Source: Marinosulfonomonas sp. PRT-SC04 (GTDB taxonomy: Bacteria; Pseudomonadota; Alphaproteobacteria; Rhodobacterales; Rhodobacteraceae). From it: DNA of 12,336 nucleotides. Each line of letters begins with the position of its first letter. Positions within the stretch are counted from its first letter, which is position 1. This document shows positions 7,201 to 12,336 of this stretch, piece by piece. The stretch covers positions 1-12,336 of the forward strand of contig JPUR01000347.1 of the NCBI GenBank assembly GCA_001321835.1. Direction: 5' to 3'. The translations under genes and the position numbers were made by a program. The notes under the pieces are model-generated. The model did no database searches, was not told the origin of the DNA, and worked only from the letters and a program-made list of their open reading frames with translations.

Positions 7201-8010
7201 TTAATGTGCGGGCGAGCCCACCGGATCGAGCAGGCTGCGCCCGCCATCCACCGTTATGATTTGGCCCGTCATAAAACTGGCGCCCTCCGAGGCTAAAAAC
7301 TGGACCGCTTCGGCCACTTCATTGGCGCTCCCGACCCGCCCCATCGGAGTGTGGTTGATGATATCGGCGCGGCATTCCTCGTCGCCCTTCAGCATATTTT
7401 TCAAACTGGCGCTCATCACCGAGCCAAAAGCCACCGCATTCACCCGAATGCGCTCCGGCGCCAAGGCCACCGCCAGTGAGCGCGTCATCTGGTTCAGCGC
7501 GGCAGTTGAAACCGAATAAGCCAGCAATTTAGGGTGCGCGCGCACAGCCGCAATCGACGACAGATTAACGATTGCCCCCACAGGCTCGTCTTCGTTCTCG
7601 TCACGCTCGGCCTGAGAAATCATCCGTTTGGCAACCGCCTGGCTAAGCCGAAGACTGGTCATCAGATTTTGTTCAATCAAGCAATCCATACCGTCTTCTT
7701 TGGCATTCAACGGCTCCGAAACCAGGATCTGACGCGAGGCATTGACCAAAATATCAACCCGCTCAAACGCATCAATTGTTGCTGACAAAAGATTGGCAAT
7801 CGTCAATTTTTTGCGTAGGTCACCCGCGAAAAACCGGACATTTCCATCCTTCTCGGCCTCTTTGCCCAATTCCACGATCAGCTGTTTTTCATCGATATCC
7901 GCAAACATCACATTCGCGCCGGCCTCGGCAAATTTACGGCCAATCGCCAAGCCAATGCCATTGGCGGCGCCGGTGACAATCACGGTTTTTCCTGCAATCG
8001 AAAATGACAT
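7201..8010 (-). CDS. Short-chain dehydrogenase/reductase with altered catalytic motif
   Basis: The 269-residue protein has the classical SDR Rossmann fold. It shows the nucleotide-binding TGAANGIG at 13-20, D38/D40 after strand 2 (favouring NAD(H)), an NLSS block at 149-152 with the catalytic serine, Tyr165, and a C-terminal ITVDGG at 252-257. Two family motifs are altered. The NNAG motif reads NAS at 90-92, and YxxxK reads Y165-S-V-S-T169, so the catalytic lysine that lowers the tyrosine pKa is threonine. The reading frame is otherwise clean, which argues against a decaying gene. ATG 8010 has AGGAGC about 7 nt upstream. It lies between the RsmC-like gene (37 nt) and hemF (19 nt). Substrate and activity are unknown. 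It may be a slow or specialised enzyme or a non-catalytic NAD-binding protein. Confidence 0.88.
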   Translation of the reverse strand: MSFSIAGKTVIVTGAANGIGLAIGRKFAEAGANVMFADIDEKQLIVELGKEAEKDGNVRFFAGDLRKKLTIANLLSATIDAFERVDILVNASRQILVSEPLNAKEDGMDCLIEQNLMTSLRLSQAVAKRMISQAERDENEDEPVGAIVNLSSIAAVRAHPKLLAYSVSTAALNQMTRSLAVALAPERIRVNAVAFGSVMSASLKNMLKGDEECRADIINHTPMGRVGSANEVAEAVQFLASEGASFMTGQIITVDGGRSLLDPVGSPAH

Positions 8011-8047
8011 CTATTTGCTCCTGATTCTAGGCACAGATTAGGCAATA

Positions 8048-9049
8048 TCAGCGCTGTGGGCGAACATTTCGCAAAGGCTTGGTGGCCCGAAGGATTTTGT
8101 AGGCATTATCACCGGCGATTTCTTCGACATGGTGAAAGGCCTCGGACAAGGTGCGCTCATAGGGCAAATACCGGTTCGCCACCAAATACATTTGCCCTGA
8201 GGGCGTCAACATTCCGGCGGCGGCGGTGATGAAACTGCGGCCAATATCGGGATCAGCCTTGCGGCTGGTGTGAAACGGCGGGTTGGTGATGATACCGTCA
8301 AACGGCTGAGCGGGCGTAAACCGCGTGGCATCGGCCCAGTGAAAATGCGCGCGCTCATCGATTACGTTTTTGCGCGCACATTCCAAAGCGGCAAAATCAG
8401 CCTCGATCAAATGCAGCTCGGTGATTTTTTCACGCTTCAAAAGATGCCGTGACAGATACCCCCATCCGGCCCCCAAATCGGCCAGACGCTTGGGCAGTTT
8501 TGCCGGCAATGCATTGATCAGCGCTTGCGATCCACGGTCGGCTTTTTCGGCGGAAAACACCCCGGCAACGGTTTCAAACCCATCGTCGAGCTGAATCGGG
8601 CCGCTCGCCGCCCAATCGTCAAACACCGGCTCTGCTGTAAACCAGAACAGCTTGCCGTGGGCTTTGGAAAATGCCTCGGACACCTTCAAGCGCTTGCGGC
8701 ATTCTCGATAAAACCCATCGGCCCCGTCGGTTTTCATCCCGTCAACGATGATCAACCCACCGGGGGTTTTGGCCACAGCCTCGGCCAACATATTGCGGGT
8801 TTTCACCTTGGAGCGGGCCAACTTCACGACCGAAACGGCATAGGGGCCACCCGCGGCAACCGTCACCTGAAACCCGCGCGCCACCAAGGCGTCATAATCG
8901 GGTTTAAAGCCTTGAATGATCTCGCAGCGCTCTTTTGGCAAGGCGCGCAAATCATCGTCGCCGCCGGCGCCATAAATCGCGATCAAGCCGGTTTCGGGCA
9001 AGGCGAGCGCGCCATTCTCTAGTATCAGGGATAAACGGGATGCTTTCAT
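8048..9049 (-). CDS. rsmC: RsmC-like class I methyltransferase (16S rRNA guanine-N2)
   Basis: The 333-residue protein has two methyltransferase-fold halves, as in E. coli RsmC. The N-terminal half lacks cofactor motifs and probably helps bind rRNA. The C-terminal half shows the SAM-binding DLGAGWGYLS at 191-200, an acidic motif II near E216-A-D, and NPPFH at 256-260, the NPPF/Y motif of enzymes that methylate exocyclic amino groups. The expected reaction is m2G1207 formation in 16S rRNA using S-adenosylmethionine. RlmG (23S m2G1835) has the same architecture and cannot be excluded. The start at 9049 has only a weak upstream CCGGA; the gene follows clpS by 19 nt and is probably translated from the same mRNA. 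Confidence 0.82.
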   Translation of the reverse strand: MKASRLSLILENGALALPETGLIAIYGAGGDDDLRALPKERCEIIQGFKPDYDALVARGFQVTVAAGGPYAVSVVKLARSKVKTRNMLAEAVAKTPGGLIIVDGMKTDGADGFYRECRKRLKVSEAFSKAHGKLFWFTAEPVFDDWAASGPIQLDDGFETVAGVFSAEKADRGSQALINALPAKLPKRLADLGAGWGYLSRHLLKREKITELHLIEADFAALECARKNVIDERAHFHWADATRFTPAQPFDGIITNPPFHTSRKADPDIGRSFITAAAGMLTPSGQMYLVANRYLPYERTLSEAFHHVEEIAGDNAYKILRATKPLRNVRPQR

Positions 9050-9068
9050 ATCAGTGTCCGGCCGGAGC

Positions 9069-9398
9069 CTATTCCTTTTCCATTGTGCATTGCAAAGGGT
9101 GCTCGTTTCGTTCGGCGAGGGCCATCACTTGCCCCACCTTGGTTTCTGCTATCTCATGCGAGAAAACGCCGACAACCGCCAGCCCTTTTTGATGCACGGT
9201 CAGCATTATTTCGACCGATTGCGCGGCACTGATCCCAAAAATATTCTCTAATATATGAGTGACAAATTCCATCGGCGTATAATCGTCATTCAGCAGCATC
9301 ACCTTATACATTGGCGGACGCGCGACTTTTGGGCGCGTTTTAAGCGCCAAACCGGTATCACCATCGTTATCGGCGTGATCATCCTTACCGGACATCAT
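9069..9398 (-). CDS. clpS: ATP-dependent Clp protease adaptor protein ClpS
   Basis: ClpS hands proteins with destabilising N-terminal residues to the ClpA unfoldase. The 109-residue product has an acidic, flexible N-terminus of about 25 residues followed by the folded core. [19 protein letters not shown] holds the N-degron pocket residues, LTVHQKG the conserved histidine, and [11 protein letters not shown] plus the terminal CTMEKE complete the family pattern. Two ATGs are adjacent at 9398 and 9395, and neither has a clear Shine-Dalgarno sequence. The frame extends to 9536, but the extra segment overlaps the probable promoter and has no ClpS similarity. It is the first gene of the clpS-rsmC-SDR-hemF operon. 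Confidence 0.93.
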   Translation of the reverse strand: MMSGKDDHADNDGDTGLALKTRPKVARPPMYKVMLLNDDYTPMEFVTHILENIFGISAAQSVEIMLTVHQKGLAVVGVFSHEIAETKVGQVMALAERNEHPLQCTMEKE

Positions 9399-9423
9399 CT
9401 GCAACGGGTATGTTTGTTCTGAA

Positions 9424-9453
9424 ATCAAGGGATCTATCCATAGCCGGTTCAAG
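9424..9453 (-). promoter_or_regulatory. Candidate promoter of the clpS operon
   Basis: Read on the minus strand, CTTGAA (9453-9448) could serve as a -35 element, with CTTGAT (9429-9424) near the -10 position. Transcription would then start around 9417, about 20 nt before clpS. The CTTGAA sequence also resembles the -35 of heat-shock (RpoH) promoters, which would suit a protease adaptor, but the -10 match is weak for either sigma factor. Confidence 0.22.
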
Positions 9454-9801
9454 ACTTTATATATAGGCGGTCTGGCAGGCAGGATAAAGGGGGGCATTTG
9501 CAGATGGCGACGAAAGTCACAACAATTGTAGCCCAAGGCCGGAGAACTACTGCGCCTGAACGCACAATTCCTTGACTGAAAACCGCTTGCTTGATGCGCC
9601 TAACGGGCCTGAAATACCACCAGATCAGGTGTTGCCACGCGCCCAAACGGCCACATTTCACCGAGCATGGATGCTTTACACCCCCCCCCCTATCAGCCCC
9701 ACCTCATGGTATGCCGATTTTAGCCAATCTCACATCTAGCGGCTACAGATCATAATTCCACAATATCTGCCATTTCCACCTAAACAACATACGTAAACTT
9801 A
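9454..9801. other. Long intergenic stretch between clpS and dacA, with a C10 tract
   Basis: Here about 350 nt lie between the candidate promoters of two divergent genes. The clearest object is a run of ten C at 9681-9690. Only short open frames occur. On the minus strand one encodes about 22 residues, starting MLGEMWPFGR at 9661-9667 and ending FQAR near 9609; another, on the plus strand, starts at 9504 with MATKVTT. None has a convincing ribosome binding site or recognisable family, so none is called. No tRNA or transposon end was seen. The stretch may hold a small RNA or remnants of a lost gene. Confidence 0.4.
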
Positions 9802-9803
9802 TT

Positions 9804-9820
9804 GAAAATAGGGTATTTTC
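9804..9820. promoter_or_regulatory. 17-bp palindrome upstream of dacA (operator candidate)
   Basis: GAAAATA-GGG-TATTTTC is a perfect inverted repeat with 7-bp arms. Another GAAAATA half-site lies at 9849-9855, 45 bp downstream in the same orientation. The first arm overlaps a possible -35 element TTGAAA (9802-9807), while no good -10 is seen at the matching distance. A GAATC site at 9824-9828 (GANTC, the CcrM methylation target in alphaproteobacteria) lies just after. The arrangement fits a repressor site over the dacA promoter; the regulator is not identified. Confidence 0.35.
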
Positions 9821-9895
9821 TCAGAATCAGCCTTATGTTATGGTTAGTGAAAATAATAAGAAGCTGACCGAAAAATCGGCAGCATGAGGCAGAGT

Positions 9896-11392
9896 ATGGT
9901 GATTGACGTGAAACAACGTCTGGGGCAGCACGTCCGTAATGGGCTATTTTTGGCAGCAATGGTCTGTCTATTGGTGGGAACGCCCTTAAAAGTGGTGGCC
10001 GCGCCCTATGCGGCCTTTGTGATTGATGCGCGCAGCGGCAAGGTGTTGCATTCGCGCAATGCCGACACCCGCCTGCACCCGGCCTCTCTGACCAAAATGA
10101 TGACACTTTACATCGCATTTGAGGCGATAAACCGTGGTGAAATCTCGCTCGATACCAAGGTGAGAATTTCAAAACATGCCGCCTCGCAGCCGTCTTCAAA
10201 GTTGGGCCTAAAACCGGGGCAGCGCATTAAACTGCGCTACCTGATCCGTGCCGCCGCCGTAAAATCAGCCAATGATGCCGCCACCGCCATCGGCGAAGCG
10301 ATTTCCGGATCCGAGGCCGCGTTTGCCCGCCGGATGAACCGCACCGCCAAGGCGCTCGGCATGTCGCGCACCACCTTTAAAAACATGAACGGGCTGACCC
10401 AAGCCGGCCACCTGTCGACCGCCCGTGACATGACAACAATGGGTCGGCATATTTTTTATGACTACCCCGAATACTACAACCTGTTTTCACGGATCACGGC
10501 GGACGCCGGCATCAAAACCGTGTCGCACACCAACCGGCGGTTTTTGAACGCCTATCGCGGCGCAGACGGCATTAAAACCGGCTATACGCGGGCGGCCGGA
10601 TTTAATCTGGTGGCCTCGGCGCGCCGTGGCAATGAGCGCATAATCGTGACCGTATTTGGCGGTCGTTCAACTTCGACCCGCAACGCAAAAGTCGCCGAAC
10701 TGATGAATCTTGGCTTTCGCCGCGCTCCCAGCAATACACGGCTGCGCAAGCCTCAGATGCCGCGGTATAACGGCCCTGCCCCCAAAGCGCCTGCGACACA
10801 AACCTTGGCAGCGGGCACCGCCCCTGGCTATGTTCCGGGCACCGCAGGCAAAACTCTTCGCGTGATCAGGGCCGTCAAAACCAGCATCCGGCCGCCGCAG
10901 CGCCCCGTCATAGCCCCCGTCGTAGCCCCTGCGCCCGAGCTGCTGATGGCGATGAAATCCGAAATCGAAAACGCCGTTGAAGCCGTTGAAGAAGCCCGGC
11001 AAACCATAGCGCCCGAGCAGGTTGCCACAGCAAAGCTGACGCCGCCTCCCCCCGCAGTGACTTCGGCGCCGACACCGCGCCCAGCACAGGTGGTTCTGGC
11101 TGCGACCATCCCGCGACCGACCCAGATCGTTGTGACCCGAGTGTCAACATCCGGTGGGCGACTTTGGGGCGTGAATGTTGGTCGCTACGCATCTCAACAT
11201 CAGGCCGAGCGCGTGTTGTTGAAAACCGCACTCAGAGAAATGACCACGCTTGAAGGCTCGCTGCGCAAAGTGGTGCGGCACAACACCGGTTTTGATGCTA
11301 ATTTCGTTGGAATGTCGCAACAGACCGCCGAACTTGCCTGCCGCCGCTTGCAAGCCCGTGACATCACCTGCAATACATTGGGGCCAACCTAA
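9896..11392 (+). CDS. dacA: D-alanyl-D-alanine carboxypeptidase (DacA/PBP5 family) with C-terminal SPOR-like domain
   Basis: This periplasmic penicillin-binding protein removes the terminal D-Ala from peptidoglycan stem peptides. The 498-residue product has a signal peptide at about 1-36, with a hydrophobic core LFLAAMVCLLVG and probable cleavage after VVAA. The S11 peptidase motifs follow: S64-L-T-K67 (nucleophile), S124-A-N126 and K227-T-G229. Residues of about 277-415 are a Pro/Ala-rich linker with a short charged helix (EIENAVEAVEEARQ). The last 80 residues, from about GGRLWGVNVGRYAS, resemble a SPOR domain, which binds denuded glycan at the septum. ATG 9896 is preferred over the in-frame ATG at 9884 because GAGG sits 6 nt before it. 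It is monocistronic, facing ccoS tail to tail and diverging from clpS. The SPOR-like tail suggests a role at the division site. Confidence 0.93.
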   Translation: MVIDVKQRLGQHVRNGLFLAAMVCLLVGTPLKVVAAPYAAFVIDARSGKVLHSRNADTRLHPASLTKMMTLYIAFEAINRGEISLDTKVRISKHAASQPSSKLGLKPGQRIKLRYLIRAAAVKSANDAATAIGEAISGSEAAFARRMNRTAKALGMSRTTFKNMNGLTQAGHLSTARDMTTMGRHIFYDYPEYYNLFSRITADAGIKTVSHTNRRFLNAYRGADGIKTGYTRAAGFNLVASARRGNERIIVTVFGGRSTSTRNAKVAELMNLGFRRAPSNTRLRKPQMPRYNGPAPKAPATQTLAAGTAPGYVPGTAGKTLRVIRAVKTSIRPPQRPVIAPVVAPAPELLMAMKSEIENAVEAVEEARQTIAPEQVATAKLTPPPPAVTSAPTPRPAQVVLAATIPRPTQIVVTRVSTSGGRLWGVNVGRYASQHQAERVLLKTALREMTTLEGSLRKVVRHNTGFDANFVGMSQQTAELACRRLQARDITCNTLGPT

Positions 11393-11415
11393 GCCCTCCT
11401 AGACAGCCAGCGTTG

Positions 11416-11459
11416 CAATCCAAAACAGTACAGACTGGATTGAGCTGCCCCCTATTTTT
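11416..11459. terminator. Possible terminator between convergent dacA and ccoS
   Basis: CAATCCA (11416-11422) pairs with TGGATTG (11436-11442). An alternative fold stacks CAGT-ACAG-ACTG on CAATC/GATTG. A T5 run follows at 11455-11459, about 12 nt after the stem, further than in a canonical intrinsic terminator. The location between two converging gene ends is right, but the structure is only moderately strong. Confidence 0.3.
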
Positions 11460-11537
11460 CGAATGCGGGCAATGGTTGCACGGTTTCTAATTGACGGTCA
11501 CAGCAGTGATCACGGCGCCTAACTAAAGACGGATCAC

Positions 11538-11699
11538 TCAGTCAGGCCGCGGTTTATCATCCCATTCATCGCTCAAAATACGATGCGCATCGCCGTCTGG
11601 GTCATCATATTGTTTGGATCTCAGGGTCCAGAAAAACGCGACCAACCCCAGCCCGCCCAAAAACAGCGAAATCGGTATCAGATAAACAATAATTCCCAC
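11538..11699 (-). CDS. ccoS: cbb3-type cytochrome oxidase assembly protein CcoS (GTG start)
   Basis: This 53-residue membrane protein starts at a GTG (11699-11697), with AGGAG 6 nt upstream on the minus strand. Residues 3-24 form one transmembrane helix (IIVYLIPISLFLGGLGLVAF), followed by WTLRSKQYDD and a charged tail with RILSDEWDD, the typical CcoS pattern. CcoS is needed for insertion of haem b and copper cofactors into the CcoN subunit of cbb3 oxidase. An ATG two bases earlier (11701) is out of frame and stops after seven codons, so the gene is easily missed or mis-started. It follows the original ccoI stop by 9 nt, and that stop (TAG) is part of the ribosome binding site TAGGAG, implying tight coupling to ccoI. 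Confidence 0.93.
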   Translation of the reverse strand: MGIIVYLIPISLFLGGLGLVAFFWTLRSKQYDDPDGDAHRILSDEWDDKPRPD

Positions 11700-11708
11700 A
11701 TCCGTCTC

Positions 11709-12336
11709 CTAACGTAGCCGCAGCGCATTCAGCGACACAGTGATTGATGACCCGACATCGCCAAGGCCGCCATCAGCGGGGTGGCAAAACCCAGCAGCGC
11801 AATCGGCACCGCGATCATGTTATAGCCCGCGGCGATGGCGAAGTTTTCGATGATCCGCTTGGTGGCTTTGCGGGCGGTCACGGTGGCGTCGGCAATTGGC
11901 GACATGTCGTTGCCAAGCAGCACAATATCGGACGCCACCCGCGCCGCATCCAGCGCAGTTGCAGGCGAAATCGACACATGCGCCGCCGTCAACGCTGCGG
12001 TGTCATTGAACCCATCCCCGACCATCAAAACCTTGGCACCTGCCTTTGTAAGTTCGGCAATACGGGCCGCTTTGTCTTCAGGCAGCGCTTCGGCGGTCCA
12101 GTCGTCGATGCCCAGACGTTTGGCCATATCCTCGACCGCTGCGGGCGCATCGCCCGAGATCAGCAACAGTGACATGCCTTGCGCTTTAAGCGCGGCAATA
12201 GCCTGTTCAGCGCCCTCGCGCATCCGGTCAATAAAGGTGAATTCCAACGGCGCAGCCGTGCCGATTTGCAGATAGGTCGCGGTTTGGTCTTGTCGCGCTA
12301 GTGTTCCGGTCTCTCAACTCATTTATGCGGCCTTTC
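11709..12336 (-). pseudogene. ccoI: ccoI/fixI copper-translocating P1B-type ATPase, 3' part, interrupted by frameshift and stops
   Basis: This is the C-terminal portion of the copper exporter that supplies cbb3 oxidase assembly. Read on the minus strand it covers the end of the catalytic domain (LLISGD; GDGFND hinge motif at 12022-12002, followed by TAALTAAHVSISPA) and the final membrane pair (IENFAIAAGYNMIAVPIALLGFATPLMAALAMS). After AMSG the frame runs into HQSLCR and TGA at 11729. Adding one G to the GGG run (plus-strand CCC 11751-11753) restores a tail SSITVSLNALRLR and a TAG at 11709-11711, which also positions the ccoS ribosome binding site. Upstream, the conserved frame (TYLQIG, TGTLARQ) meets TGA at 12316-12314 and TAA at 12325-12323. 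The continuous frame is 12313-11729. The lesions may be real decay or sequence errors near a contig end; the intact ccoS next to it favours errors. The rest of the ATPase lies beyond the window. Confidence 0.82.
11749..11753 (-). other. Frameshift site in ccoI
   Basis: The minus-strand sequence is ATG-TCG-GGT-CAT-CAA. Insertion of one base in the G run would give ATG-TCG-GGG-TCA-TCA-ATC, continuing with the expected ccoI C-terminus to a stop at the ccoS ribosome binding site. A loss of one base in a short homopolymer is the simplest explanation. Confidence 0.75.

Noticed and set aside
9399..9536. N-terminal extension of ClpS to 9536
   Set aside because: The extra 46 residues lack ClpS similarity and a ribosome binding site and cover the probable promoter; ClpS of about 109 residues is the normal size.
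9504..9575. Small plus-strand ORF beginning MATKVTT
   Set aside because: It has only 23 codons and an isolated G-run 9 nt upstream, with no recognisable family or conserved context, so chance cannot be excluded.
9449..9661. 70-codon minus-strand ORF beginning MKCGRLGAWQ
   Set aside because: Its composition is unlike a normal protein (rich in Trp, Arg and Cys), no ribosome binding site was seen, and it overlaps the candidate clpS promoter. A change in the C10 tract could join it to upstream codons, but nothing shows it is translated.

Overview
The window looks like a chromosomal segment of an aerobic, probably marine alphaproteobacterium of the Rhodobacteraceae (Roseobacter group). The reasons are the divergent hemC/hemE pair with hemF close by, a D-Ala-D-Ala carboxypeptidase carrying a C-terminal SPOR-like domain, a short ClpS, and the ccoI-ccoS tail of a cbb3-oxidase assembly cluster. 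No tRNA, rRNA, CRISPR array, insertion sequence or phage gene was found. Apart from the last few hundred bases the genes are intact and tightly packed.

Layout. Positions 1-92 (+) may hold the last codons of an unidentified gene. Positions 215-4196 (+) hold a compact three-gene operon: a PHP-domain metallohydrolase (CehA/McbA-like), a formylglycine-type sulfatase/phosphonate-monoester-hydrolase-like enzyme, and an FAD-linked D-2-hydroxyacid dehydrogenase. This operon is the least ordinary part of the window and could be a small catabolic pathway for an esterified (phosphate, phosphonate or sulfate) substrate. It meets hemC (-) tail to tail with a 3-nt gap. hemC and hemE diverge from a 118-nt control region. 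hemE (+) meets hemF (-) tail to tail, with the two stop codons sharing a CTAG. Read on the minus strand, positions 9398-6288 form a four-gene operon: clpS, an RsmC-like rRNA guanine methyltransferase, a short-chain dehydrogenase (SDR) lacking the catalytic lysine, and hemF. A long intergenic region (9399-9895) with a C10 tract and a 17-bp palindrome separates clpS from dacA (+). The window ends with ccoS (-, GTG start) and the 3' part of ccoI (-), which is interrupted by a frameshift and two in-frame stops.

How the genes work together. hemC, hemE and hemF encode three successive or near-successive steps of protoporphyrin synthesis: hydroxymethylbilane formation, uroporphyrinogen III decarboxylation and oxygen-dependent coproporphyrinogen III oxidation. 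ccoI and ccoS serve copper delivery and cofactor insertion for the haem-copper cbb3 oxidase. ClpS is the N-degron adaptor of ClpAP, RsmC methylates 16S rRNA, and the carboxypeptidase trims peptidoglycan stem peptides. The core of the window is therefore haem/respiration plus housekeeping, with one accessory catabolic operon beside it.

Points most worth a second look are the PHP-sulfatase-dehydrogenase operon, the SDR with Thr in place of the YxxxK lysine, the lesions in ccoI, the hairpin directly in front of the hemE ribosome binding site, and the palindrome and C10 tract between clpS and dacA.
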